A stretch of 64,000 nt of DNA from Myoxocephalus aenaeus (Eukaryota; Chordata; Actinopteri; Perciformes; Cottidae), in assembly GCA_038501785.1 (NCBI GenBank), contig JBAMJR010000053.1, positions 4,806,501 through 4,870,500 on the forward strand, read 5' to 3'. Below, piece after piece: positions 48,561 to 61,700 of the stretch (the stretch's first letter is position 1; the number at the start of each line of letters is the position of its first letter). The notes below the pieces were generated by a model. It saw nothing but the letters and a program-made list of their open reading frames with translations, had not been told where the DNA came from and searched no databases. The translations under genes and the position numbers were made by a program.

Positions 48561-48776
48561 TTTCCTCCAGGCGTTCCTAATATATGGAGTTCATAAGAAT
48601 GGGACGGATTTGAGGTCAAAGTGACCTTGACATTTGACCGCCACAATCCAATCTGTTCCTCACAGTCAAAGCCAACGTTTGTGTCTAATATGAAGGAATT
48701 ATTTCCTGTGAAATAGAGACCACGAATTGGGACGAACGGAAAATCCCAAAATATAATGCCTTTGGCCAGAGCTAAT
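48561..48776 (+). repeat. dispersed fish repeat, family E
   Basis: CTCCAGGCGTTCCTAATATA, AGTTCATAAGAATGGGACGG, AGTGACCTTGACATTTGACC, CCAATCTGTTCCTC, AACGTTTGTGTC and finally ATAATGCCTTTGGCCAGAGC follow the order of a repeat that is very common in percomorph introns. It is noncoding in every copy I know of. The middle is shortened compared with what I remember of the family. Confidence 0.75.
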
Positions 48777-50880
48777 CAAACGTCAAGGGTGAGCTAAGTG
48801 GATACACAAAGTATGAAGCCTATAAGTCATTATTTCAAAAGACAGAGTGAGACAGAAACGGAAGATTAGAATGAAACAGTCGACAGATGGAGGAGGAAGG
48901 CGACGAAGTAACTTTAACTGAAGCCCCTGGAGGCAATACAAGTCACTCTACTGTGGGTAATACATTCTCGTGGCGGCTGAAAATAAAATGTAATATTGCA
49001 TATCATATTGCGAAAGAAGAGTCTGCCTTTGTAAAGTTGTGGAGTTATTACCTCACATAAGAATAATATAAGTCCAACATACGAGGGTGTGCAGAAATGA
49101 CTGGACAAATTGCAGACGCGGTAGAAGAAAGCCGGCAGCGGAACGGAGAACAGCACATTATCTGGAGCTTTTTTGATCAATGGGCACAGTTATATCTCAA
49201 ACACAAATTTGTAAAATTGTGCATGTGCCGCTCTTGGAAAACGGAAATCCAATGAACATCCTGGTCGGATAACATTGTTTTTTTAGTGTAACATTTTTAA
49301 GTTATAAATAGTATTTGTGGAGTCTGAGCTGAAGGAGTTTCTGGTGAACCTGCGTGATTTCAAAAGATTTTGCACAGAATCCCACAATCATCAAGAATAA
49401 CTGTTGCCAATCTTCTCACTTCTTAATTACTTATGTAGGAGATGTATAGTTATCAGTATTACATTTATACTGTTTCACGACAACTCAAAAGTTCCTTAAA
49501 GTAACTTCAGGATACATATTATATTTAATTACAAAATGGAAAGTACAGTTTTCTGCATGTTACCTCTTTCTTTGTGACCTGAGGTGCTAGCTATCTTTAA
49601 GTATAGTTTATACTCGCCGCAGTGAAGCTATCGTGGTCATGTGACCGTCACAAATAGTTCACTGATAAAAGCACTATTTACATCTACAAAGAAGGCCAAT
49701 TTGCTTTTCAATGCTTTAGAGACAGGAGGGCTTCAAAATCTTAATTTGAGCATATAATTTGCCTTATTATGCAGGGCTTGTATGAAGGCAATGAAGTAGA
49801 CTATGAATATGAGAAATGCGTTTACAGATAATTACAATCCCTCCTTGGCATGGTTTACTTTAGTTAGTTGTTAATTCAGTTAGTTTACTTTTTTTGGGGG
49901 GGGGGGGTTACAGCTACAGTCTATAGGCATATCTATGTTACACTCGTTGTCTTTTCTTTCCTATTCACAGTTTGTTTTGTTTATATGCCCTCTGGTGTTT
50001 AGGAGAATAATGCAGCGCATTGAGCATAAACGCCTCTGTACATGCTCAGAGCTCGGGCGCCGTCTGCGGAGGCTCGCGTTATGGCGCCAAGGCAAGTATA
50101 AACGAAGCTTTTGCCTCCCACTGCAGAGGAACGATCGGATCCGTCCCCAAGCCACCTCAGAGTTTGAAAAAAAAATCGGTAACCAGACTGGAGGCCCCTC
50201 AAGATGAAGCCAAAGCCAGATGGCTTGCTTAAGAGAGTGCTAAACCCTGACACATGGCCAGAAGAGCAGGCCAACAACCAACTTACCTTCGGAGTTAAGA
50301 GCGTGGCAGATCTGGAGAGGCATTTTGAGAAGAAGAATTGATTTGATAAGACACTACAATTCCATTTGAGAGACTTTGCATATGTGCAAACTCAACAACT
50401 CTGTTCTCTCCTTCAGAGCAGAGTGCAATACAGCTACAATCCAGGATGAGTGACCCTTGCTCACACTTAGTGTACATTTTGTATCCAAACTAACTCAATT
50501 GTGTTTCTTATAAATATGTCTTTGTACCCCTTTATTAAGGACAATATCTTGTATCAATTTTCATTGAGCATCTAAAGTTCTTTACGCACTCCTACATGTT
50601 AACGTAGGAGCCCCATGTGCTCGTTGAGGAAAAGTTACTTACCTATATTTTAGTTGAGATAACATTGCTCCAAGAGAGTACGACCAGCACTAATCTTTGG
50701 TATATCATTCATCGTCATTTTCTCATTTTTGATCAGGGATTTCCGCTGAACACCCAAAGCTTGCTTGAGCTCCGGTCTCCTTGAAGAATTTAAACTGTTA
50801 CACGCATCACACCCAACGGCTGCTTAGAGTAACCAGAGTCATCTCCTGTGTCCTGCAACTAAGCAGCTTTTTTTTTGTAG
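48777..50880. other. noncoding stretch with small GC-rich block
   Basis: A G12 run lies at 49896-49907. At 50030-50330 is a CpG-rich block with frames open on both strands and a 45-codon plus frame at 50204-50341 (starts MKPKPDGLLKRVLNPDTWPE). I do not recognise a family, and a stop lies 21 bp upstream of its ATG, so it is not called as a gene. Confidence 0.4.
49896..49907. repeat. poly(G)12 tract
   Basis: Twelve G residues following a T run. Confidence 0.9.
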
Positions 50881-51045
50881 CAGTCAGGGATTAAGCACCT
50901 TGCTTAAGGCAACTTCAACATATGATTTCTATGGTTATTACTCAGAGAGCATTCTCATTTACTTTTCTGACTGCTTTTAGGATTGGAGCTGGCGACCGTC
51001 CAGCATCCTGCCAAGTTCTCCAGGCTAATGCCCATTCAATAGTCA
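50881..51045 (+). repeat. dispersed fish repeat, family F
   Basis: CAGGGATTAAGCACCTTGCT, AGGCAACTTCAACA, GAGAGCATTCTCATTTACTT and GGAGCTGGCGACCGTCCAG correspond in order to a teleost dispersed repeat whose consensus includes a 'ccttgctcaagggcacttca' block and a 'cggcgaccttcc' block. I cannot name the family. A weaker partial relative lies at 33740-33815. Confidence 0.6.
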
Positions 51046-53449
51046 CTGAACAAGAGGGCTGAAATGTCTGGTGTGAAAACTCAATATTTTTAGCAACACG
51101 AGCAGAGTGGCTCTCGGGATTCCCAATGTCAGACGGTCAAGTACTTAGAACATTAGAAAACTTAGAAACAAATTTGTCTACGAGTTAGTTTTTTTCTGTA
51201 CAATGAGCATTACAGCCTCACGGGGCAGCTAGCATGGCTGTAGAAGATTTACAGCCATTGTATAGGGGCTAAACGTCAAATGGTCTGGTTATTCAATACA
51301 GAAGGACAAACCTGCAGGTTTTGCTTCATGCAATAGGCCTTTTATGTTTTCTGTTTAGAGGCGCAAAATGGGATGAGGGTATGGAAATGTATATAAATAC
51401 CCCTCAGCACCTGATTTATCACAGCGGACTGACCACTGCTGCAGGGGATACTGCTTCTGAAATGTAGCACCGAGGAATAGCAGGTGTGAAATCTGCAGCA
51501 CTGTTTCGGCACACACAAAGAATGAGAGAGACAGCGGGGAGAAACGGCTTTTTAAACAAAAGTCCCTCAATCGCTGATCTTTTTGTTGAGCTGACAAAAT
51601 CAGGCTGGTTACCATTTCTCATGCTACATAAAGCCCTCTTCTTGCAGGATGAATGCACACACCAAAAGTGTACAATAATCTGAAGCCACAGCAGGGAAAT
51701 AAATAAATAAAACAGGCCTACTGACTGACTCATAATACTTGATTTATGTATTATACTGCCAGATTTGCTCACAAACAGATCAAAATGTTTTTGATATATG
51801 TAATGTGCATTCATGTGACTGTATAGCAAATCCGGCTTTGGCACAAATCTCCTCAAAACTATTTCCCCCAATACCCTAAACACAACAGGCCCTCTCAGAC
51901 GCCACCACACACAGAGAGGCGTACACAAATATGCAAACAAACACAGGCGAAACCAACTTGAGGTAGCAGACAGCGCACCACAGGAAATGTAAGCGCTCCA
52001 CACGGGGGACAGTGTCATTCAACGTGGCAAGAGGGAAAGCAAAAATTCAAAAGAGAACAAAGTTGCACGTCTGAAGATACACACAACTCTGCTTACATCA
52101 TCACACCCATGTTTCCTGTTGACGCAAACTCCCCAGCATGCGAGGCAAAACCAATGCAAAGCAGCTGAAAGTTGGGTTTGTAGCAGCATGGGAATGAGTA
52201 ATGCATGTTGAAGGCTGTCTTTGGAAGCCCCTGGAAGGATGGATGTGTGGCAGCTTGAGGCTCGGTGATCCGTCTTCCACTGTCGAGATTTATAAATACC
52301 TAAGACCTGACAGGGAGGACAGCTCCTGGATACAAACAATGGCCATGTACGACAAAGCATGCATGTGCAGTAACACAAAAACAGCACACCTGCGATCAAA
52401 CGTGTAAAAAGACACACATACACAAAAACAAGTGTAAATAAATCCCACGAACACCTGCACACAAAACTACTGAGGCACTCTGCTCAGAGGCAATTTTTAT
52501 TTTAAGATCACACGCTTTGAGACAATTTTCCAGAGGAGATAGGGTTCAGTCATTGCAAATTGACTGATCAATCTTCATAACTGTCCTGGGTACATAAACA
52601 GATGTTTTTCCATCCTCTCCAAAGGGAAGCTGTTCAAATAAGTCCGTCTTTATTCTACTCAAACTTAAATCCAGAGTCATTTGGTCTTTTTTTAAACACA
52701 AGCTGGGTCATAACGGTCAAAGTCAACAGTCTTTCCTAATGGTGCTAATCATCCGTTGATCTGAACTAATGATGTGGCACAAATTAAGAGGATTAATAAT
52801 TACGACCCTCCCCATCCTCGCTTTTTTTGTTCTCAATGTGTCAAAGCAGTGGCCTAGTTGTCTCATCACTGTCAATGTGATGGAGATTGTCTTTAAGCAT
52901 TTAAGTGTGTCAGTATGTGGGGACTGGAGAGGGAGGAAAACAGTGGTAATGCAAGCTTTCAAACACTGTGTTGTGTTTCTGCTTCCCATTAGTTATATGC
53001 CTCCAAAAATCTGTTGAAATTCAAGACATCATGCCAACAGTGCTGTAAGTGTTTGTGTCCCCAACGGCTCCTTAATTATTCCAAAAGAAAGTGTAATTGG
53101 ACATTAAAAAGGGGTCTGACTGAGCTGACGACAACACATTATCTTTTAAAAGTAACCTCACTTTCAACCGCATTCGTCTCCGAAGGGCAATCGGTTATTG
53201 CACCATTATATTATTGCATTATATTTTCCAGACAGATAGCTGTTTGTTTACTGATCATTAATCGTTACCAACGAGCTTCGTGCTGTTGCATGCTGGGGGG
53301 CCGTGGTCGAAGTGGCTAACAAGCCGCCCGGCTGCAACGGTAACGGATGCACAAACATATTAAATCCATCATTTTAGCAGCCACAATGTTGCGTGCATCA
53401 TCGTTCACTTTACCAGTAAGTCTCCACCGCATCAATTAGTTTGATCAAC
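51046..53449. other. noncoding stretch containing an unusually open minus-strand frame
   Basis: On the minus strand one frame is open from 52462 to 51419 except for a single TGA (52021-52019), about 347 codons in all. Its translation is Cys-, Leu-, Phe- and Ser-rich without a recognisable domain, in DNA whose plus strand is CA-rich, so composition probably explains it. I do not call it as a gene. Otherwise the stretch is unique DNA. Confidence 0.4.
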
Positions 53450-53855
53450 TTTTTGTTTTTACACTTTGGGTTTAATATTAACATTTACATATAATCTGGT
53501 GGAGCTAGTAGGCAGATTGTGTTACCTTCAGACAGACGTGTCTTGTCGTTCCCCCGTTTGCAGTCTTCATGCTCAGGTAAACTAGTCGGCTGCAGCCTAA
53601 ATTTATCCTACAGACATGAGTGGTTTCAATCTTCAACTCTCTGAAGCCAGGAGGGAAATATACTTAGTTTAGTGTAAAGATGGATAGAGCAAGACTAGCT
53701 GGGTTCTCTCTGCTTTCAAAGTAAAAAAAAATATGGCAACAAACATCTCAAAAGCTCACTAATTAACACTGGGAGTTGCTTTGTGCATGGATTAAACAAA
53801 CAAGGTATACTAGGTTTCACTAATTAGTGAGCTTTGGAGGTGCTGGCATGTTTTT
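53450..53855 (+). repeat. inverted-arm dispersed fish repeat, family B (copy 2, rearranged)
   Basis: TTTTTACACTTTGG, GGAGCTAGTAGGCAGATTGT, CCGTTTGCAGTCTTCATGCT and ACAGACATGAGTGGTTTCAAT fit one arm of family B in the plus sense (about 53450-53665). A further piece, GGATTAAACAAACAAGGTAT followed by TAATTAGTGAGCTTT, lies at about 53785-53850. A perfect 15-bp inverted pair, AAAGCTCACTAATTA (53751-53765) and TAATTAGTGAGCTTT (53821-53835), flanks that second piece. Either two partial copies or one rearranged copy is present. Confidence 0.6.
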
Positions 53856-53860
53856 AAATT

Positions 53861-55218
53861 TTGAACTAAACTCACTGAAACCATATAATTAGCTGTGTTT
53901 TCTGCGATCCAGTACTTCCTCCTGGAGTTGTATAACAAGCCTAAGAACAAAACCAAAAAGGATTTTCCACTTTATTTTTTCTCTTGCAAGCCTGTGCACA
54001 CTTCAAAATCTCCTGCAAATGTATTGTGTCGTTTGTGTGCAACAGCCCCGTCAGAGGTCTACATTTTACAGCGAGCAGTGGCCCTGAAGGAGGGAGAGAT
54101 GTGGGCAGTTTGAGGGCCATTAGAGGGTGCGTGGGTGGCAGTAGGTGGGGTGCCAATGGGGCAGCCTACTGAGCTGTGCAGTGAGTCGATGGCCTGGGGC
54201 TTGTGTCCAACCTGTTTAAAAGCGGTTTGGCTTATTCACTCTGTCCCCTTCACCATTTGGCCTGACTGCTTATAGCCAAGTGATCGCTCCCCACCCACTC
54301 CATATCTCTCTGCATCACACTGTCCCCTGCAGTTTATTTTCAATTTAAGCTCAGTAGGCGTTCTTTCCATCCATTATAATTTTCTCAGAAAGTCTGTCCA
54401 AAAAAGAGTCGCCAGCTATGAATTATTCTCTTTTCTGTTGAGGAAGCATTAAATACCCTCAAAGCTTTGTTTGGAAAACTGTTTTCGAAGTTTAAGGGAT
54501 AGTTGCAGTGTCCAAAACTACACAGCAAAAGGAGTGTCTTTACCAGGACTGGTTCCAGTCCATAAGTTTAAAGCAAGACTGTACAGGCTCTTCAGAAAAC
54601 TTAAATAAACAACGACGTTTTGAGTGATTCTATCCCCACGCACCAACCATAGCTGTGTTAAAAAGGTGCAATAAATCCAATTTAAGATATGTTAGAACAC
54701 AGGTACGGGATTTCCGGCTTTTTTGTTTTTCATTTTCTGGGACATACTGTGTTTTAAAAGAGCAATTCTTAATTATGTGGTATTTCACCTTCAACATCAG
54801 TCACCAGCCTTAATTCTAACTAACAATCTGCATTTGGATCAGCATCTCTCTCATCTGTTATGTTGTTTCTTTTATCTTCATTTCTGCACTTGCATTGGAT
54901 ATAAACATGCAACCACAATGTATATGTGACCTATATGCTCACTAAACTACATGTATCCATTACTTATCTAGAGCTGAACCATAGAGTAGCACTTAATTAA
55001 ACTTGGCTACTAAATGTCCCACTGTCTCCCTGTTACCACTTGAAAACTCTCCAATTTTGAATACCAAGCCTTGGTTCATCCCTCTTGAATGAATGCCCAA
55101 TTTTTTCCATCAAATTGAAATTAATTTAAACTGTATGCTATATATGTAAAGAGCTGGTATAATCCCGCTCGTTTATACAGTAGTCTATACAGTAGGATTA
55201 TGAACCTACAAAAAAAAA
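53861..55218. other. noncoding stretch, no gene seen
   Basis: Unique DNA. Short frames near 53895-54172 overlap on both strands and have no domain. Confidence 0.45.
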
Positions 55219-55728
55219 GCACTTTATTTCAACACCCCATTTAGCAATCATAAGCAGTATAATACAATTAATTAAGTATTTCATGGCACACTGAATTAAA
55301 CAACAATGTTAAGTGTTTATTGATGTATTGATCAACACTTTAATTTCTCTTATGAAACATCCATAACAGGTGAAAGCAGTTAATGAATACTAAAATAATA
55401 CCACATAATTAAATATTAAACAGTCATAATTACATATAGATAATATCGTTGTGAGTTATGAACATATGCATCGTTTCAAACCTGTCTGAGAAGGATTTGC
55501 GTATGTGTGGAAACAGTTAATAAATGTTGTTTGTGATCAAACACCCATGTTATGTGCTGTCAAACATGCTTTAATCCATTATGCAGATAATTAATTATAC
55601 AGTTAGGTTTCATAAGACACGCAACTGTTTACAATTGTATAAATAAAACACTTAAAATGTATGTTCGAAACCAGTTAAGTTATTATACACTGCTTATGAA
55701 TGTAAACGGGCAGGTTAAAATAAAGTGC
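55219..55728. mobile_element. MITE with long terminal inverted repeats
   Basis: The left arm 55219-55264 (GCACTTTATTTCAACA ... CATAAGCAGTATAATA) is an imperfect reverse complement of the right arm 55681-55728 (TATTATACACTGCTTATGAA ... AAAATAAAGTGC), roughly three quarters identical by eye. The CACTTTATTT / AAATAAAGTG ends are those of a short AT-rich inverted-repeat family that I know from fish genomes. The 416-bp interior is AT-rich and noncoding. No target duplication was certain, because the left end lies in an A run. Confidence 0.75.
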
Positions 55729-58700
55729 AACGGGAAAGATCAAATCGTGGCATGGCTTATGCAACTTAATGAGAGCGCTTGCATCATATTGTTTCATATT
55801 TCACTCTATTTGTGATGACAGAAAACTGGGTCTTTCATATTTATTTCCATGCGTTTTTTATTTCTGTGCTCGCACAGTGCACAGGTCCAGCGCTTCAATA
55901 TCCGTTTCCCACACGCTGACGCCTCCAGGCATGTTCTCTACGTGTTGACAGCCGTGTCCAATCTCAGCTGAACATTGAGATGTAAACCCGTATCTCAGCC
56001 CAATCACAGAAATAGCACACAACCCGATCAAGATACTTGTCTTTAAGATTCTTGCATCTAAAATCAGTCAAAACAAACCACGTATTGTTTCAGGATGAGA
56101 TGAAATCTGCAATCCGTGCACACGGGCCTTCTCGTACTAAATATTTCATTGACAATAAACATCGCTGTGATTGATGTGAAGCCGAGTCACTCGGAGAAGG
56201 ACGAGAGAGGAGAAAAGTGAGGAAAATAAAAAAAGGAGGGAAGGAGAGAGGACAGAAAAAGACACACACTGCAGACACAAAGCAACAGATCTAGATTCTG
56301 CTCACCGTGTTGCTACAGTAATGGAGGTTTCGAGGTCAACGCATGCTTGAAGTGAAAACACCTCGTTAAATTTTACATACTAGGGCCCCGCCTTGTTTGT
56401 AATGAGGCCCTATGAGTCATAACCACTGCCATGTTAAAGAGGGGGCGGACATTACAGTGATGGAAGTGAAGGCCAAGCTCTCACTCCTCCAATGGGAAAT
56501 GTAATTAGAAGATCAAGAGTTAGCAAAAAATTAATTCAGATCCACAATATCTCTTCATGACATGACTTTGCTTTGCTCTGAAGGGCCTCCTTTACTCAAC
56601 AATCATCTCATCGTTGAATACATTTGTTTTTTGCTTTTTTTGTAAACAGGCGAAGATATGGCAGCACCTTAGAGACCAAAAGGCTCAGAGATCTGGGCTT
56701 TATCCCTCTCCTGTAGTCATGGTCACTCTCCAACCAAGGCTGAAATCCCCTTTCACTCACCAGTACAGTAAGACTCATGAATAAAATATACGCATGGACA
56801 GGAATAATAACGCAGGAGGCTCAACGTATTAATAGTGCCTTTGCGTTCATCTGTGACCTCCTAAGGCTGGCCACAGTTAAAGTTCTAATTAATTCTTTCA
56901 GGAAATAATTATGTCGTTAATAATGTTTTTTCCTAATCCCATGTCCTTTGCCTTTAGAAAAAATGCCAGTTTATAACTGTAAATAGTAAGATAGTTAGCC
57001 AGACATGCTAACATTCTCATATTTCATTAGAGCAGAAACCTTAAAAAAAAGAAAAAATAATCCATTGTATGCATGTGTCGAAGATTTCTCTATTACCAAT
57101 GATATTGCTGTGAGTCCCTGAGACCTGCATGTGGTTATTGAGTGGGCATTTAAATAATATTTTTTCAAAAGTTTTAGTGGAAACAGTTTGAACAGCATAT
57201 TAATATATTTTTTAATCAAATATTTTTCAGAATCTAAAAACAACATTTCAAAGTGAGATTCAATTCCTAAAAATTCAAATATGCTACTGGATAAACTTAC
57301 GTGCACAACATTTTTGATTAAAATGCTTGATTAAAAAACAGCACGCTGCCTTTCAGATTTTAATGCGCCAGATGCGAGATCCGCCGTTATAATATTTTAT
57401 GGATGAGCATTACTAACAAGCTACTTCAGACTCAGCAAGTAGTTGTGGTCAACAAACACTGAGGTAGATGAAAAAAGAGCTGGGTATATCATGGAAGGTT
57501 AGGCCTGAAACTAGGCACCATTAGCCGATATTGTGTACTATCATCCATCTCCATCTGCAGCTGACCAGTGTAAGGGCATTGTAAGTGGATGTGTAGGTGT
57601 ACAATACACAGTACACAATGCCGTGTACATTAAGGCTTCTTCACAGTGCGCATGTCTGTAGTTATGCCAGTGTCTGCAGGCGATCTCCATGCATGTGTGC
57701 GCACACAGGTATGCGTTTGATTCCATGTGCAGCGAACACACCTGACAGATCACAAAGAGAAGGCTCGAGGACCATCGGGGACCAATTTCCCCAGTCTGTT
57801 CATTACTGGGAGCAGGAGGGAACAATACTCCACAGCCCGCCAACTTCATTTGCTGCCATTTTCTCTCATTCTCTCCCTCTCCTCCTGAAACACGACAGCG
57901 CGCCACCCCGGCTTCCCACAGTGCACCACTGCACGCCTGTGAAGCCGAGATTGGTTGCGGTGGGCTCTCTGAGGCTCCAAAGCTGTCGCCGCTGACTGGA
58001 ATGTTTTCTATCTCCCTCAGTTTTTCAACTGTCATGTTTCTGAGAGTGAAAATAAACCAGACATCTTTGGTTTAAGTGTTTTTGGTATTGCATGTGAGCA
58101 ACGGAGAGTTTTGAAGTTGGCACTGGAGAGGGAATGAAACAAAAGGACAAAAGCCGAGATGCAGCCTGCATTTGAAGGATGCGAATGTACCAAGATAGCA
58201 GCAAATGGATGTTGAATGAACTACCCTGTCATGGACTTGGTCTTTAAAAGTTTGTTTGCCCGGTCCTCCATTGCTCGTGCAGAAATATCTGCAGATGCCT
58301 TACTTCATTACAATAAATATTTCATTTCAAAAGATGACACTAAACAAATGAAAAATCCTGAAGATATGTCTGTGGTTGGGAGCAAGACGCCATGCAGTGA
58401 AGCAGAAGATGCAATTTGTATTTTGGTAGAGAGACATAGCTAAAATTAGATGGCTGATGCACAATAATGATACTATATCAAGCCAACGCATGCAGCATAT
58501 GATGGATCCACGCTGAACATGAGATCTCATTTCACATTTCTGGCCACGCTTATTCTTAGCGAGCACGAACACAGACAAATAGAACCATCAGACGGAAATT
58601 GATCCTTTGCACGAATCAGTTTTACAGGCAGCTCACAGATGGGTGTGCTCACAGCAGCGTGCCGGATAAATCAGGTTTGTAATGGCCGCTACTGCAGGCA

Positions 58701-61700
58701 TGACAAAAAGTCTAAGAGAAGCACCGAGCCCCATATGGGCTCACGGAGCGACCGGCGTCGGGGCGTTTTTCCGAGTCAGATGCCTCCGCTTTGAAAATGA
58801 AGGGTATTAAGTAAGTCTCCGTGGACCCAATGTTTCCTTGAAATATTTGCTTTCGGGAGTGAATATCAATGATGTGTGGGAATTACAATCTGCAGCAGAA
58901 ACAAACATGTTTGAAATCAAAACGCTAAACAAGACGCACGACTGTGGAAAAAAAAAAACGTTTATCTTATTGTGCGTCTGCTTTAGTGACACAGAGATCA
59001 ATCCCCTGACTCTAACACATGCAAACTCTTGTGAGCTTTATTTTAAATGGATATGTGCATGTCGGCAAATCCAAAAATGCAGTCTATGTGACATTACAAT
59101 ACACATCTATTTCCAACCTTTTAAAAAAGTCAGATATCAGCAGCTATGAAGGACTATCAAGTCAAGAAAGTGGCAATAATCGCTCTTATTCTCTTCCTGT
59201 GTGTCTGTGCAAGTGTTCACATGTACGTACACTGTTCACATAGTGTTTGGCAATTGTTCTTTCTCTTCACAGGCAGAGGTCTCGAGCTAAATATAAGCTT
59301 CTGTGCCGACTGGATATCTGTGATTGGGTCTAGACTTGTTTTCACCTTTCTGCCAAATTACTGTCATTGTGTTGAATGGCAGATATGGGGAGCTAATACA
59401 CATCAGGTCGAATTAGTATGGCCCTGAAGCGCTCAGTGCACTTTGTCAAGACGAGAGGTGATGTAAGAGGGGATAAATGTTGCAGTTTCCCCCTGACCTG
59501 GGGCTCAGCATCCCCCGCACAGTGACACACTGCCCCCTCTGGGCTGCTAATGGAGATTATATACTCAACAATTTAAACTGCGTCTTTTTTTTTAAAGTGA
59601 TCTGTCTAGATTTGCATTGATGTGGTCTAGTCAAAGTGTTTTTTTAGCAAGGTGGCTGCTGACATTAGAGGGCTATTATGTTCTATGTTATCTGACATTT
59701 TGTAGACTAATTAAAGGATTGAAGGACAAAAAATTTTTTAGTAAAAGAATAATCATCAGTGCTCCACTGATCCTTATTTCTGTCTGCTGGCCTGTACCCA
59801 CATTTTAGTTAGATTTTTTTCTCTTCATTGTCATTGCTTAACCATGTGCCTGTTTTTGCCACTTTTTTCTTCTTCCTCTGCTGAGATAATGAAACGCCCT
59901 CCTTATAGTTCAACACAATCGCCCGTAGCACACTTATTTCCTAATAGTTGACGTGTGTCAAGACAGCCAGCGTGCGGGAGTTTAAATAGAAAACAATCAG
60001 CAGGGGTGTGTTGATGTTCATCATACGGCACTGGCTACAATGCTTTGTGTCGCAATTATCTTGCTCACGGACAAAGTAACATTACTGGAGACTAGTTTAA
60101 CAGCCACATTTCAACAAAGACATGTCGGTTTTATGTTTTGACTGTGCCAAGTCTTTATTTTCATGACGCTGAGTCCTCTTGGACCAACTTTATAATACTA
60201 CTACTTTTAATGCTAATAATACTACCGTTTCATATCTGGTAACATTCAAATCCTGATGCTAAACGTTTGTGTTTATTCTGACAACCAAAGATAAAAAATT
60301 AAAATAAAGTGCTCTTCCAGTTACAGATGAAGCTGACATGCCTATATAATAGTGAGTTAAAAGAATAGTAAAGCAGCAGAAAGGAGGCGATGTCTTCCTC
60401 GTGATACTTCTGGACGCTCGCCACAACCGTTCTAAAAAGGCATGTATAGAGTGGGAGCAGAAGGTGGAAAGGGTGGTGTAGTTACAAAGAGCGGATGTTC
60501 TTGCTCGAGTTAAATGTATTCATAAAGTGCTCTTAAAGCAGGTGTTTCACTAAGTGCTTAAAGAACAGAGGTCATGAATTATGAGCAGAGGACTGAAAAG
60601 AAGAGAGAACAGGCAATTCACAAATGTTGTGATACAGGCCAAAGCTTGTGTGAGTGTTGCTCCTTTTTCTTAGCATAACCTGATGTTAATAAGCATTTTT
60701 GAACTGGTAAGCTTATGAGATGGAACAACAATGCTCTGGAAACTTGTATTTAGTAGAATTAAGGGTACAGTTTGGGATATTTAACTGACTACTTACAGGT
60801 AACGCATTAAGCGGTAGAAAGGGGTTCCGAGCCAAAATAATACACAATTTTTCAAACTCAAAATGAGACGAAGTTTGTACATGGATAGCAAGTGGTTGTA
60901 TCTATAATGTGAATTACTACTGAAGTAGCATATCATATAACATGGTTAAGCTATGTCTGAGGCTGAGAACATGACCACAAATACTGATATACTAAAATCG
61001 ACTGTAAAACGAATTGATCACAATGTTACAAATGACAGAAATCCATCAGAACAATGTTTTTTTGAAAATAGTGTTTCCCATCAGAGTTTGTGGGCAGGAT
61101 CAAATTTGACGGAATTCACAATGCAGGAAAAACCTTGCCATTTTTTAATAGCCATCATTTTGTATTGGGTTCATAAATACATACATTGCAAGTTAGCAAA
61201 AGCAGCTAAGGGTCATCAGCAGAATGAACAAAAAAGTCTAAAAAGGGACGTTATTACTCGTCCAAGGACTGAGCCCTGAGGGACTTGTTGTAGAGATATA
61301 ATTCTTTGCATGGAGGAATTATAATCCCTCAGAGGCAATGTGCTATAGTTAGCAATTGTGGGCAGGAGATTATAATATATATCTATATATATTTTTTAAA
61401 TGGTTGCTCATACTGGGACTTTAAATAAATAAGTGCAAATCCATGTTTTCCTAAAATGGAGGTTTAAAGATCTAAGAAGCTAATAACCAATAAGAATTAA
61501 CTCTGGTCTCACTGTAATTCCTGTTAGAACAAATCAAGGCCAACCTTATGAGGCAGTAATTGTGACTCATGACCTACGTTGCCCTTCAGAACACAACCTT
61601 ACACCCGTTCCCAAAATACAGTGAAGCAAACTCAGACAAAAAAAAAAAAACGGCTAAATATCACCTCTTAGTTGGATTGCCAGGACAACAAAGTTACCCA

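Noticed and set aside
54490..54590. Start of a possible dispersed repeat (TTTAAGGGATAGTTGCAGTG)
   Set aside because: Only about 20 bases resemble a known fish repeat; the following sequence does not continue the match.
60953..61279. 108-codon plus-strand frame
   Set aside because: No domain, no conserved motif and no splice context; the length is within chance for a window of this size.
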